NCBI GenBank assembly: GCA_014193115.1
Contig: BJHQ01000015.1
Coordinates: 58,362 to 122,361 of the forward strand
Direction of reading: 5' to 3'
Length of the DNA stretch: 64,000 nt
From: Planctomycetota bacterium
GTDB lineage: Bacteria; Planctomycetota; UBA11346
In this document: positions 54,543 through 63,871 of the stretch, in pieces
Position numbering within the stretch: the stretch's first letter is position 1
How the letters are laid out: each line of letters opens with the position of its first letter
The notes under the pieces: model-generated
Told to the model about the DNA's origin: nothing
Database searches by the model: none
Seen by the model: only the letters and a program-made list of their open reading frames with translations
Made by a program: the position numbers and the translations under genes

Positions 54543-55550
54543 ATGGACGTTCCCCGCTATTGGGCCGAGCATCGCGAACAGCGCTCGATAGACGACCCCA
54601 AGCGTCGCCGAAAGCGATCGGTTACACTTCGACGCTTTGGATGGTCATCGGTTTCTCAAATGGCTGCCCAGCAGCACGCCGAGCAGCGTGTTCGTGACGC
54701 ATGGTCGGATTGGGATGCGCAACGGCACCCTACGAGGCGAGAAGCAAAGGTTGCCTACGGTGGTGCCGACAACCTCCCAATTCGTGAGGAGACCATCAGC
54801 GAACATCCAGAGGTGGGAGGAATAGTCACACGCAATGGTTATGGTGCACGTTGTCTCAATGTTCCTGATATTCTGTTTGCTGACATTGACCTTGGCACTG
54901 CCAAGGAGCGGCGGATGTCGTTCTTGAATTCGCTCGTCGGACATTCCATCGTTCTTGGCATTTTGAGCTTGGTGTCTTGGCAAGCTTCAGGCGCGACTCA
55001 AATGGCCTTGATTTTTATCGCCAGCTGTTGGGCTCTGCGCACCTTGTCACGTTTGGACGTCCATTGGAGGTTGTGGCGTTGGGCCGTCGATCCCACGGCC
55101 GCGCTCGAGCCAGTTGAAGCCTGGTGTGCAACTCACCCTGAGTGGCTGATCCATGTGTATCGCACGCCAGCCGGACTCCGCCTACTGGCCAGTCACGCCG
55201 AGATCAATCCGCAGGGAGACGAGACGTCAGCATTCTTCGACGCCGTCGATGTTGATCCGATGTTCAGCCTCATGTGTCGGAAGCAGAACTGTTTTCGCGC
55301 CCGGGTCAGCCCAAAACCATGGCGCATCGGAATGCGCGGTCGCATCGGCTTTGGCGTATGGCCTGCAACTGAGGCTGCATTGCCGCGAAGGGTCGCTTGG
55401 ATAAAGGACTACGAGTCCAAAGCATCAGCATATGCAGCATGCTCATACATGCATGACATCGGGAACGGAGCCATCTGCGAGCGAGGACGCCGCGTTCGTG
55501 AACTCCATGACCGACTGTGCCAGGTCTCGCATAATCTGCCCCTGGCGTGA
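54543..55550 (+). CDS. Hypothetical membrane protein with a possible primase-like motif pair
   Basis: The 335-aa protein has a basic N-terminus and two adjacent membrane segments (~125-165: VLGILSLVSWQASGATQMALIFIASCW). Before them is DILFADIDLG, and after them VYRTPAGLRLLASH. The two resemble motifs I (hhhDhD) and II (sxH) of archaeo-eukaryotic primases, but the match is slight. I recall similar uncharacterised proteins in proteobacteria. It is AT-richer than its neighbours. Cys residues near 262-270 (MCRKQNCFRAR) are notable. Function unknown. Confidence 0.7.
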   Translation: MDVPRYWAEHREQRSIDDPKRRRKRSVTLRRFGWSSVSQMAAQQHAEQRVRDAWSDWDAQRHPTRREAKVAYGGADNLPIREETISEHPEVGGIVTRNGYGARCLNVPDILFADIDLGTAKERRMSFLNSLVGHSIVLGILSLVSWQASGATQMALIFIASCWALRTLSRLDVHWRLWRWAVDPTAALEPVEAWCATHPEWLIHVYRTPAGLRLLASHAEINPQGDETSAFFDAVDVDPMFSLMCRKQNCFRARVSPKPWRIGMRGRIGFGVWPATEAALPRRVAWIKDYESKASAYAACSYMHDIGNGAICERGRRVRELHDRLCQVSHNLPLA

Positions 55551-55669
55551 TCTCAAAGCCCAAGAAGCACAACTGAAGCAAAGCGTTTTTCTTGCATTTC
55601 TTGTGCTTGGAGATTGTCCCGCTCGGTTCACTGATCGGGGCATGCCATTTCGATATTATATGGATAATG

Positions 55670-55996
55670 CTAAGTTTTTAGCTGATCCGTGAGGGACCGT
55701 TGACGCCACCATGCTTCCATACTGTCGAGTATAGACCCCAGTGTACGTCCATTTGAGGTGAACGCATAATCGACGTACAAAGGAAATCCGCCACGCGAGG
55801 AACGTTGGATGATTCCATCCTGCTCGAGCTGGCGAAGTTGAAGAGTGAGTACCCGTTGTGTTATTCCTGGAATCAACCGACGCAGTTCATTAAAACGTCG
55901 AGGTTCATCCTTCAGGTGCAGTAGAATGGTCGGCTTCCATTTCCCGCCGATGAGTTTCAGTGTTGAAGCCACTGGGCAGATAGGTTCGCTGGGCAT
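55670..55996 (-). CDS. HxlR-family HTH regulator
   Basis: The 108-aa winged-helix protein has CPVASTLKLIGGKWKPTILLHL, PRRFNELRRLIPGITQRVLTLQL and RQLEQDGIIQR, the HxlR/MarR-like signature with the sensor Cys near the N-terminus. It is divergent from the NmrA-like gene, and such pairs usually regulate each other in response to quinones or electrophiles. The start ATG 55996 lies only ~10 bp from a good -10 box, so the transcript may be leaderless. Confidence 0.9.
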   Translation of the reverse strand: MPSEPICPVASTLKLIGGKWKPTILLHLKDEPRRFNELRRLIPGITQRVLTLQLRQLEQDGIIQRSSRGGFPLYVDYAFTSNGRTLGSILDSMEAWWRQRSLTDQLKT

Positions 55997-56005
55997 GCGG
56001 CGGCT

Positions 56006-56033
56006 AGTATAGTATTTGTGCCCTCTGGGTAAA
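56006..56033 (-). promoter_or_regulatory. Sigma-70-like promoter of the HxlR gene
   Basis: On the minus strand, TTTACC (-35-like) and TATACT (-10-like) are separated by 16 bp, ending 10 bp before the HxlR start codon. Located in the 81-bp divergent gap with the NmrA-like gene. Confidence 0.4.
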
Positions 56034-56077
56034 GTCCCCGGCATGCTATCATGGCGGGAACAACCAAGGAGCTAAAC

Positions 56078-56968
56078 ATGTTCGCGATCATGGGTGCGAC
56101 CGGAAACACAGGCCGAAAAGTGGTCGAAGCGTTGCTTCGACAAGGGGAGCACGTCCGTGCGATCACCCGCGATAGCTTGCGAGCTGAAAACCTCAGAATT
56201 CTGGGCGTGGAGGCTGTCTGCGCCGATCCTCAGGATCCCACCAAACTGACCGAAGCCTTCGCCGGCGCCCGAGCGGCGTTTGTCATGGTGCCGCCGTACC
56301 TTACTGCGGACGATGCCTGGCTGGAGAGCGCGCGGGTTTCGCGAGCAATCGCTCATGCGCTTCGTCAGGCTGAGGTTCCACATGCAGTGGTACTCTCCTC
56401 AGGTGGGGCACATCTTGCGTCAGGGGCAGGGATAATTTCAACCTTGCGCGATCTCGAGACCGAATTGTCCCAAAGCGGGGTCCGCTTGACCCTGCTGCGT
56501 GCAGCGGATTTCATGGAGAACTGGGGTCCGCTGCTGCCTGCCGTGATGGCCGACGGCAGCCTGCCCAGCGTACGATCGCCTCTCGATGGTCGGTTCCAAG
56601 CGGTCTCGGTGGCAGACATTGGGCGCATTGCAGCAGAACGATTGCGCGCGCCATTACCGAATTCGACCTGCATCCTTAACCTAGTCGGTCCAGCCGAGTA
56701 CTCTCCCGAAGAAGCCGCCGCCGCTTTGGAACGAATTCTTGAGCGCCCGGTGAGGCCAGTTGCGGTGCCAGTGGATACTATGATCGAAATGCTTCGAACA
56801 TATGGCGTCAGTGGCAGCTATGCTTTGGGACTCGCTGAGGTCTATCGTGGTCTCAATGACGGATCTATTGGATTCGAATCGGGTGTCGGCGAGTTCGTTC
56901 GCGGAACCATCACCCTTGAAGATGCCCTGCGCGAAATGTTGAATCCGGTCGATAGGAAAGGAAAATGA
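56078..56968 (+). CDS. NmrA-like NAD(P)-binding (quinone oxidoreductase-type) protein
   Basis: The 296-aa protein has the Rossmann start FAIMGATGNTGRKVVEAL, then HVRAITRD and a hydrophobic core. It belongs to the atypical SDR/NmrA group (QOR2/YtfG-like NAD(P)H:quinone reductases or redox sensors). A perfect AAGGAG lies 6 bp before ATG 56078. It is paired with the divergent HxlR regulator and overlaps a DUF1772 fragment by 4 nt. Confidence 0.9.
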   Translation: MFAIMGATGNTGRKVVEALLRQGEHVRAITRDSLRAENLRILGVEAVCADPQDPTKLTEAFAGARAAFVMVPPYLTADDAWLESARVSRAIAHALRQAEVPHAVVLSSGGAHLASGAGIISTLRDLETELSQSGVRLTLLRAADFMENWGPLLPAVMADGSLPSVRSPLDGRFQAVSVADIGRIAAERLRAPLPNSTCILNLVGPAEYSPEEAAAALERILERPVRPVAVPVDTMIEMLRTYGVSGSYALGLAEVYRGLNDGSIGFESGVGEFVRGTITLEDALREMLNPVDRKGK

Positions 56969-57058
56969 ACATGCCAACCGAAAGTGCATCCATCGCGCTG
57001 ATCTGCGGAGCGGTGGGCAATGGACTGATGGCTGGAATTTTCTTCGCATTTTCGGATC
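56965..57058 (+). pseudogene. DUF1772-family membrane protein, 3'-truncated
   Basis: The start is ATGA-overlapped with the NmrA stop. The translation (ICGAVGNGLMAGIFFAFSD) is the first membrane helix of a DUF1772/anthrone-oxygenase-like protein. Homology stops at ~57058, where the sequence becomes a MacA-like gene in another frame. DUF1772 genes often follow NmrA/HxlR genes, so the original operon was HxlR<>NmrA-DUF1772 before rearrangement. Confidence 0.55.
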
Positions 57059-57598
57059 TTGTATGTCCATGTCGGCGCCCAGACCTCAGGCAAACTAAAA
57101 TCGCTAAAGGTCAAACGTGGGGATCAGGTGAAGGTGGACCAGTTGCTGGCCGAGATCGATCCCGAACTGGCGACCACGGCGCTCACCGCGGCCAAGGCCA
57201 ATCTCGACAGTATTTCTGCCCAACGGCTGATGAAACAGGCCCAGGCGGTTTTGGCTAAGCTCCAACGGGACCGCAATGATCGAGTGTTCAACCTACAGAT
57301 CATCTCCACCAGCGAACGCGATACCACCCAGGCAGCCTATGCGGTCGCGGTGGCCGACGTGACTGCATTGACGGCTCAACTGAAGCAGGCCGAGGCCGCG
57401 GTGGTGGCGGCCACCGCCAATCTCGGCTATACGAAAATCACAGCACCCATGGCCGGCGAAATCGCCTCGATCAGTTTGCTGGAGGGCCAGACCCTCAATG
57501 CTAACCAGCAGGCCCCGAATATCCTGCGGATCGCCGATACCAGCACGGTGACGGTGTGGGCCCAGGTTTCAGAGGCCGACATCGTCCGGGTGAAGCCT
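57059..57598 (+). pseudogene. Membrane fusion protein (MacA/HlyD-type) fragment, truncated at both ends
   Basis: The ~180 residues comprise the lipoyl half-motif (VHVGAQTSGKLKSLKVKRGD), a coiled-coil hairpin (AAKANLDSISAQRLMKQAQ...) and the second lipoyl half (NLGYTKITAPMAGEIASISL). They lead to DTSTVTVWAQVSEADIVRVKP, all as in MacA adaptors. Signal peptide, N-terminal and C-terminal beta domains are missing. After ~57598 the frame reads unrelated residues through a terminator to a stop at 57721. Both ends are rearrangement junctions. Confidence 0.7.
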
Positions 57599-57681
57599 GC
57601 GAAACGGAGAACGCGGATCGCGGGGAAGCCTGGAAGAATCCACGGTGATTTTGCGCGTGATTTCGGGCCCCGGCAGTTAAC

Positions 57682-57712
57682 AAAAAACCCTAGGTGTTAC
57701 CCTAGGGTTTTT
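57682..57712. terminator. Rho-independent terminator (works on both strands)
   Basis: AAAAAACCCTAGG - tgttac - CCTAGGGTTTTT gives a 12-bp stem with a T-run on the plus strand and an A-run that becomes T on the minus strand. It is placed between the MacA-like fragment (plus) and the Rpn-family gene (minus), which are convergent. Among the clearest terminators in the window. Confidence 0.85.
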
Positions 57713-57788
57713 CTTGGTTGACCAAGCGGGACAGGTCCCGAACAATTCTCCGTTTAAAATCGTGTCGTTACGACCTTATTTTATAGCC

Positions 57789-58742
57789 TTAAGCCAGTTT
57801 CCCCAGGGCTTCCTTGGCGAGTTTCCCGGAAATCTGGTGATCCTTCAACAAGGCTTTGACCTGAGCCCGCGCAACGCTGAGCGACAGCACGCCAGATTCG
57901 ACAAGCCGGCGGATCGCGTCGATCATGCCTTCGGCATGGCCCTGGGCCGCACTCTCGGCCTTCTGTCGCTCGATGTCCGCCAGGATTCGGGTTGCCATCA
58001 TTGGTTCGATCTCGTCGAGTGATATCCTAGCCGACCGTCGACGGCCCGGCAAGCCGGTTGGAGCCAGGGATTCAGCATACCAGGTGCCGATCACCACCTT
58101 CAGGTCGCGGCGGTCCGCCAGCCAGTCCCGCAACGCCGCGATCACCCGACGCTGGGCTTCCAGGCCCGGCGTCTGCTCCAAGGCGAAGACGGCGGCAACC
58201 AGATTGCGCACCGCCAGGCCATCTGCCGTTGGCGCGCGGTTCTCGTCCAAGAACAGATACCGCAGATCCGGCTGGAATTTGGCCAGCAAATCGATGGGAG
58301 ATGCGATATGCTCGCGCAGGCACGTAGGGGCGCTCCACGGCCGGTCGCCATTGTAAAGAACGATCGGCAGAACAGGCGGTAGTGTGCCGTCCTGGCTGAT
58401 CTCCTTGGCAGCGATCAGGTCCTGCCACAGCAACGCGATGTAGCCCAGCAGGCGCACCGCCATGAAGTGGTCGACCGTCGATTGGAACTCCAGCAGCAGG
58501 TAGACGTAGACCCATTCGTCTTTCACCTTCACGCGCCAGACGATGTCGTTCTCGCGGCCGCGCAGGTCCTGGGAAATGTAGCTTCCATTGCAGCGCTCTA
58601 GCGAATCCAGGTTGAAGCGGTCGGCCAAGCCGGGATCGACGTAACCGCGAATCAGGTCCGCAACCAGATCCTTGTGGGAAAACAGGCGCTTGTAGGCGCT
58701 GTCCCGGGAGCGCGGAGGCCGTGGACGTGCCTTTCTGGGCAT
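57789..58742 (-). CDS. Rpn-family recombination-promoting nuclease / PD-(D/E)XK transposase_31 protein
   Basis: The 317-aa protein opens with HDSAYKRLFSH-like sequence (RDSAYKRLFSHKDLVADL). It has the nuclease core ENDIVWRVKVKD... VYLLLEFQS (Asp then Glu-x-Gln of PD-(D/E)XK) and the C-terminal helical tail (AESAAQGHAEGMIDAIRRLV). Rpn proteins promote RecA-independent recombination; such genes spread as mobile families in many bacteria. ATG 58742 is the family start; a longer frame upstream is non-homologous. Confidence 0.85.
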   Translation of the reverse strand: MPRKARPRPPRSRDSAYKRLFSHKDLVADLIRGYVDPGLADRFNLDSLERCNGSYISQDLRGRENDIVWRVKVKDEWVYVYLLLEFQSTVDHFMAVRLLGYIALLWQDLIAAKEISQDGTLPPVLPIVLYNGDRPWSAPTCLREHIASPIDLLAKFQPDLRYLFLDENRAPTADGLAVRNLVAAVFALEQTPGLEAQRRVIAALRDWLADRRDLKVVIGTWYAESLAPTGLPGRRRSARISLDEIEPMMATRILADIERQKAESAAQGHAEGMIDAIRRLVESGVLSLSVARAQVKALLKDHQISGKLAKEALGKLA

Positions 58743-58825
58743 GGCAGGACAGGGTCGGTCCGGGCATAAAGGGGCAAGGGCGCGGTAGCGGGCTGCCAAC
58801 GTGTTTGGCGGCTTGATCAGGCAGC

Positions 58826-59260
58826 ATGGCGCACCTCGCCGCAATTGCTCAACAACCTCCGCCAAGCAGCCTGCCCAACCTCATGAACAACATGCCCTTC
58901 ATGGTCCGGCTGATCGCGGCGACCATCCTGGCCAAGCAGAACAAGGCGCTCATCGCAGAGGTCGCCTACCTGCGCGCCGAGATTGCCTATCTCCGTGATC
59001 AGCTTCCCAAGAATAAGCCGCTGCGATTCACCAATCGCTGGCGAAAGCGACTCGCTCGCGCTGCCGCTGGGGTGGGTTGGAAGCGGCTGGCCGAGATCGC
59101 CACCGTGGCCAAGGCCGCTACCATCCGAGGTTGGCATCGCCTGATGGAAAAGGGCCAACTTGGCGCCGATCGCCCCGGGCCGGGTCGGGCCAAGACCGAC
59201 GCCGAGATCGAACAGGTGCTAGAATCACCGATCCCGAACCATGACTGGAGCAACCCATGA
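58826..59260 (+). pseudogene. Truncated transposase/integrase N-terminal fragment
   Basis: Residues ~40-130 read EVAYLRAEIAYLRDQL, LRFTNRWRKRLARAAAGVGW and GADRPGPGRAKTDAEIEQ. This is the start of a long transposase with a downstream rve (DDE) catalytic domain that I recognise from planctomycete-type genomes. The DDE domain is absent; homology ends at ~59222 and the ORF runs out at 59260. The end overlaps the next gene start (ATGA), so a deletion fused the remnant up to that gene. Confidence 0.6.
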
Positions 59261-61356
59261 AACCTCGCGCTGCCATGAGTGCCTTGAGGTTTCTTCTCCT
59301 CCAGGTCGCCTTCGCGGGGATGACCACGATCGGCAGAGCGGCCGAGATCCCCTTTCTGTGGATCGGTCCGAATTGGGAAAAAGCCGACCAATTCACGACC
59401 ACGCCCTGGCCAGCGGATGCAGTTCGAGAGATTCGTGGGGTCAAATTATACGGTATTTGGCTGGGCAAGGCGACTGACGAACAGTTGACCCGGATGGCGA
59501 TCCTGGTGCGCGAGAGAGACTTGCAAGTCTCGGTGGAGGTCGGCGGCCTGCTCAATCCCGATTGGCAAGATCAGATCGGCGAAAAATCAGCCGAGTCGGA
59601 ATTGCGGGGACTGCGACGTTGGCGCGATGCCGGCGGCAGGCTTGATCAACTAGAACTTGATGGCCCCGAGCGTCGAGCCAAGGGTTTCGTCTCGTGGGGC
59701 AAGGATCCCAGCAAGAGGATCACAGACTATAATGCGATCGCCAAGCAGATCGACATTTACTTGGGCCTGGTCGCCAAAGAGTTCCCACATACTCGCTTCA
59801 TCTTGTTGGTGAACTTTCCGAACTGGGGTTGGCGCGGAAAACCCTCGTATCACGGTGTCGGAGAAAATCGCCAGCAATTCGGTGATTATTTTGACGCCTT
59901 GTCTACGGTGCTGCCGATCGTGCAGGCCGTCGAACCCAAATTCAGCGGTTTGATGATCGACAATCCGTACGACTATGCCTCGGGAAAGGCCAAGTCAGCA
60001 AAGTTGGAACCGCAAAATCCAGATGAATGGTTCGCCCGCATCGCCGATCTGTGCTCGGTGGTGAAGACGTATGGAATGACCTGCGGATTGGTGCTCAACA
60101 GCGAAGGCGGCGGCAAGACCTCGGACGAGGCTTTTTCCAACGATACCCAGGCTTACGCCACCGCCGTGGCACACCACGCGATCGGCTTCGATCAGATCGT
60201 CGTGCAAAGTTGGTATGCTCATCCAACGACGGTGGTCGGTGCGGTTTTGCCGGCACAGACCGCCATCACCATGGAGGTGGCGCGAATCCTCCGTAGTCCG
60301 CCGCCACCGACCGCCGTAGCGCCCCAACCGCGTGTTGCTGGTAAGCCGATCATGGGCGCGATTCGCTGGGATTTCTGGACCAGGGGCAATGAAGCCAAAC
60401 GCGAAGCCATGATAAATACTGGCAAAGAGACCTGGGGCCAGCACCGGAATCTTCAAGATCCTAAATGGGCCGAGCGACTACCGTTCTTCGCCAAGGTGGT
60501 GAGCGAGAACCCGCGCAGGGTCGACGTCTACGCGGATTCCCCCGAGGTAATGGACCAGGAAATCGCTTTCGCCAAGCAATCCGGCCTGGATTACTGGGCA
60601 TTTCTCTACTACCACGACGTCCCGGAGATGAACCGGAGCCTTGATCTGTACCGGAATAATCCTCGGCGAGGCGATATCCGCTATGCGATGATCCTTGCCG
60701 GAACCAGACCCTACACCAAGGAGTCGCCCTGGGAGGCGCAGATCGACATGATGGTCCGCGATTCGGCCGAACCCAACTATCAACGGGTGCTCGACGACCG
60801 TCCGCTCATCTTCCTCTTCCTCTGGGGCGACAAGCACCACCCAGCCTGGTTGTGGGGTTCGGTTGCGCAGGCCCGCGCCGCAATGGATTCTTTACGAGCA
60901 CGTTTTCGCCAGGCGGGACTGGGCAATCCCTATATCGCCGCCATGCGTGGTGACGTGAAAGAATGCCATGAATACCGTGAGCAACTTGGCCTGGATGCGG
61001 TCACCGCCTACACCAACTTCGGCAAAACCGATTATGCCGACCTTGCCGCAAGCAACGTCGCTTGGTGGGACCTGGCGGCTGCGCTTGGGTCGCCCGCAGT
61101 GTTGCCGGTCAGTTGCGGTTGGGGCGGCCCGCGCCCATCCGGACCGATCATGCAACAACCAACGGCCGAACAATTCAAGCAGCACGTTCGCACGGCACGT
61201 CGCTGGATCGACGAACACCCGACCGTCGCGCCGTCCCGCGCCCTTCTGTTTTATGCCTGGAACGAGTTCGATGAGGGTGGCTTCCTCTGCCCGACCCTGG
61301 GAGAAAAGCCCGGTGATCGGAAGATCGATTGGCTGCGGGCCGTGGCGGCAGAATAG
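59257..61356 (+). CDS. Secreted GH99-like/WbsX-type glycan enzyme
   Basis: The 699-aa protein has a signal peptide (~1-28, ending GRAAEIPF). The N-terminal half is a TIM-barrel-like domain (VKLYGIWLGKAT; LDQLELDGPERRAKGF; FSGLMIDNPYDYASG). The C-terminal half (~360-699) has VRRIDFW-type elements and the GH99-like/WbsX motif LLFYAWNEFDEGGFLCPT. It probably cleaves or handles mannan- or rhamnan-type glycans outside the cell. The ATGA overlap with the transposase remnant means its native upstream sequence is lost; GGAG before ATG 59257 is acceptable. Confidence 0.8.
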   Translation: MKPRAAMSALRFLLLQVAFAGMTTIGRAAEIPFLWIGPNWEKADQFTTTPWPADAVREIRGVKLYGIWLGKATDEQLTRMAILVRERDLQVSVEVGGLLNPDWQDQIGEKSAESELRGLRRWRDAGGRLDQLELDGPERRAKGFVSWGKDPSKRITDYNAIAKQIDIYLGLVAKEFPHTRFILLVNFPNWGWRGKPSYHGVGENRQQFGDYFDALSTVLPIVQAVEPKFSGLMIDNPYDYASGKAKSAKLEPQNPDEWFARIADLCSVVKTYGMTCGLVLNSEGGGKTSDEAFSNDTQAYATAVAHHAIGFDQIVVQSWYAHPTTVVGAVLPAQTAITMEVARILRSPPPPTAVAPQPRVAGKPIMGAIRWDFWTRGNEAKREAMINTGKETWGQHRNLQDPKWAERLPFFAKVVSENPRRVDVYADSPEVMDQEIAFAKQSGLDYWAFLYYHDVPEMNRSLDLYRNNPRRGDIRYAMILAGTRPYTKESPWEAQIDMMVRDSAEPNYQRVLDDRPLIFLFLWGDKHHPAWLWGSVAQARAAMDSLRARFRQAGLGNPYIAAMRGDVKECHEYREQLGLDAVTAYTNFGKTDYADLAASNVAWWDLAAALGSPAVLPVSCGWGGPRPSGPIMQQPTAEQFKQHVRTARRWIDEHPTVAPSRALLFYAWNEFDEGGFLCPTLGEKPGDRKIDWLRAVAAE

Positions 61357-61448
61357 AACCTGAATGGCGACATATAATCGCATCGATTAATCCTGCCTAC
61401 CGCATGTAGTTGTGGGTCTTTAGATGGCGCCACCCTGGTCGTGTTAGT

Positions 61449-63045
61449 TCAAGGACTGACATTGCCGGAATCGTCCACCGCACGCACGGTGGTCGGGCCG
61501 TTAGCGTCGGCGGGCAGGACCAGTTCGGTGGCGATGGTAGAGCCCACTTGCCTGTCGCCACAGAACACCCGGTAATAGCACAGGTCCTTATCGGGAACGG
61601 CCTGCCAGGATGCCACTCGGTGGCCATCGCGCTGCGCGACCGTGACGCCGGCGGGGGTAGACGGCGCCATGTCCTCATAGTCAGTGGTATAGACCGCCAG
61701 AGACATACCTGGGATCTCGTCAGTGAAGCCCTCGGCTGGGCAGGGCTTGAGACCGTCCGCCGGTGGCAAGTCGGCGAAGGGATGGCGGGGTGGATGGGCG
61801 GGATCGAAGTGAAACCTGCGGAAGGGCCGCTCCACGGCCGTCCCCAATCCGATGCGCACCGGCACGGCTTTGGCACGCCGGTTGAGCACGGCGATGGACA
61901 GCGCACCGTCCTGCTGGCGGACGCTGGTAATGCGCAGCAGCCCATCGCTGCCTGTGGACTTCAGCACCGCCGAGGGACCGCGCAGATTGCGGGTCAGCAG
62001 GGCAACGCCGTAGTACAGGTCCCGGGCCGAATGGTCATCGTCGGACCAGCGCATTGCGCCCCACTTATTGGTGTATTCCTTCTCGACATTATCCGGAAAA
62101 TCTGAAAAGGTCCAATAACCTATGCCGTCGATGCCACCATTGATCCCTGCCAGCACGGCTTCGGCGACCTGGATGGCCACCAGCGGTTCCTGTGGCGTCT
62201 CGAACCAGGCGCAGCCGTCCCATTACCCGAAGCGGCTGCCGCTAAACGGACGGGAGCCGAATTCCCCGATCAGGAAGGGTTTCTGCGGGTCAACCTGGGC
62301 CGCCTGTCTGCACATGGCCAGGAAAGAGCCATAGAAATTCGGATCTCCGAGACCTTGAATGATGTAATGGTGGCCGCCATAGGCAGCGCTGATGTCGGGG
62401 ATCTCCTTTAAATGCCCACTGTGCCTCCTTGATTCCCAATTTGTCCGAAGCGTCCATAGCCAGCAAGCCCACGTCGACCTGTTGGCGGACCAGTTCGGCA
62501 TGGATCAGGCGATGATAGTCAACGAAGATATCCTTGTGGTTGCGCAGGCTGGCCCATCCCGAGAGCTTCAATCGATTGCCGACATCACCCGAAAGGGGCA
62601 GTTCGTTTGCCATGCAATACCATCGCAGGTTATCGCAGCCGGCATTCCGCAGGCCGCCTAGCATCTTGGCGACCTCGACGGCATAGGCCTGACGTTCCGC
62701 CCCTGGCGGGAAGGCCTTCACGTCCCAGGTGGTCAGGTAGACCAGGGTCCTGGTTCGTTTCATCATGAGGATCGTCGCCTTGAGCGGAGCCTGCTGTTCC
62801 GTACCCCAATAATGGGTCAACCTGGCGAAGCTCGGGCGTAGTTCCAGCCACCGCTTGTACAGGACCTCCTTGCAGATGGTGTCGGTGAGCGCATTCGAAT
62901 GCATCGGATCAAAGACATGGAAACCGAAGCCGAGGTAATCCGGATTGGTGACCGTGGCCAGGTCGATGTCGATCTGTGCTGGACCAGTGGGTTCCGCAGC
63001 GGCGGCGGTGGTTGGAGCCAGTCCCAGGCAGCCTAAGAGCAGCAT
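61449..63045 (-). pseudogene. Secreted glycoside hydrolase (clan GH-A-like), broken
   Basis: The signal peptide is at 63045 (MLLLGCLGLAPTTAAAA). The barrel contains WYCMANELPLSG (acid/base Glu context) and PFLIGEFGSRPF (nucleophile Glu context), and the C-terminal part has a beta-sandwich ending RAVDDSGNVSP. Two lesions: a frameshift at the TTTAAA run (62407-62412) and an in-frame TAA at 62223-62225, beyond which the same frame continues for 258 codons. By layout it is a cellulase/GH5- or GH39-like enzyme. Clearly a pseudogene unless sequencing errors explain both. Confidence 0.75.
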
Positions 63046-63445
63046 GGCCAAGCAGGGCAGGACCTGAGTCCAGAAGCCTACCTGGTGTGTGGGACGTGGC
63101 AGAGGAGCAGTGGGACACGTGGTGATTATGCCGGCACGGGAACGGTAGAGTTGAGAAAAAAAGACAAGGGCCATTCCAACGTGTGATGTCCAGGGTGAGG
63201 AGCCGCTCACCCTACCGGAGTGGCCTGTGGATCCGGATCCTGAACTCGCCACGGCTGGCCCATGCGCCCCTACAAAAGACACAAAAGACTGGACCAAGCA
63301 CAGTATATCATCTTGCAAAGACAAGGACGTGCGGGCGCGGGAAACGCAGGAATTGGTGCGTGGCATGGGAATGCCTCCAGATATTTTATCATAACCGTGA
63401 CAGAGTTTCTTTCAATATTTGGTTGTTCCATAAACTGGATAAATC
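63046..63445. other. Intergenic stretch with one hairpin, no gene
   Basis: About 400 bp without a supported gene. GGGTGAG-GAGCCG-CTCACCC (63193-63212) is a perfect 7-bp stem-loop, REP-like. AT-rich segments near 63380-63440 could hold a promoter for the small plus-strand gene that follows. Confidence 0.4.
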
Positions 63446-63631
63446 GTGCGCCAAAAACAGCCTCTGAGTGCCCTGGCGCTTGCTGATCCCGGCGTGTTGA
63501 TCGATGGATCGCGGTTTGGCGTGGTCATCTCGGCAGGGCTGCGCTGCCGCATGGTTCCAGCTAGCTGGACACTGCCATCCTGGAGCATGCTTCTGCCAGC
63601 CGAGGACACGCAGGGGCTGCCGGTGTTTTAG
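63446..63631 (+). CDS. Small hypothetical ORF
   Basis: This 61-aa frame (MRQKQPLSALALADPGVLID...) precedes the truncated secreted gene by 23 bp. The composition is plausible for protein, with no clear ribosome site. Possibly the leftover of a longer gene. Weak. Confidence 0.3.
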   Translation: MRQKQPLSALALADPGVLIDGSRFGVVISAGLRCRMVPASWTLPSWSMLLPAEDTQGLPVF

Positions 63632-63654
63632 AATGCCGGCGCAGGAGCAAGCCC

Positions 63655-63871
63655 ATGGCGACGCGCATTCCCACCCTGCTGGCCATCCCGTTCGTGATGG
63701 CCAGCGCTGCTGACACGGTCATACCAGCCGCCAGCAACCCGGTCACCACCAGCCCGGTCGGACCATATGTGCTCGCCCGCCTGGTCCTTGCTAACCCTAC
63801 GGTCAGCCTGCCGCTCACCGTCGCTCTGCGCGACGGCAAAGCCGTCTCCGCGTACATGGAGTCTTGGGAGC
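63655..63871 (+). pseudogene. Secreted protein gene interrupted by an IS element
   Basis: An AGGAG ribosome site precedes ATG 63655. The product begins with a signal-like segment (MATRIPTLLAIPFVMASAA) and then a Pro/Val-rich beta-type sequence. The frame is cut at ~63871 by the left end of the IS3-like element, whose first bases supply the stop (TGA at 63874-63876). The downstream part lies beyond the window. Confidence 0.5.
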
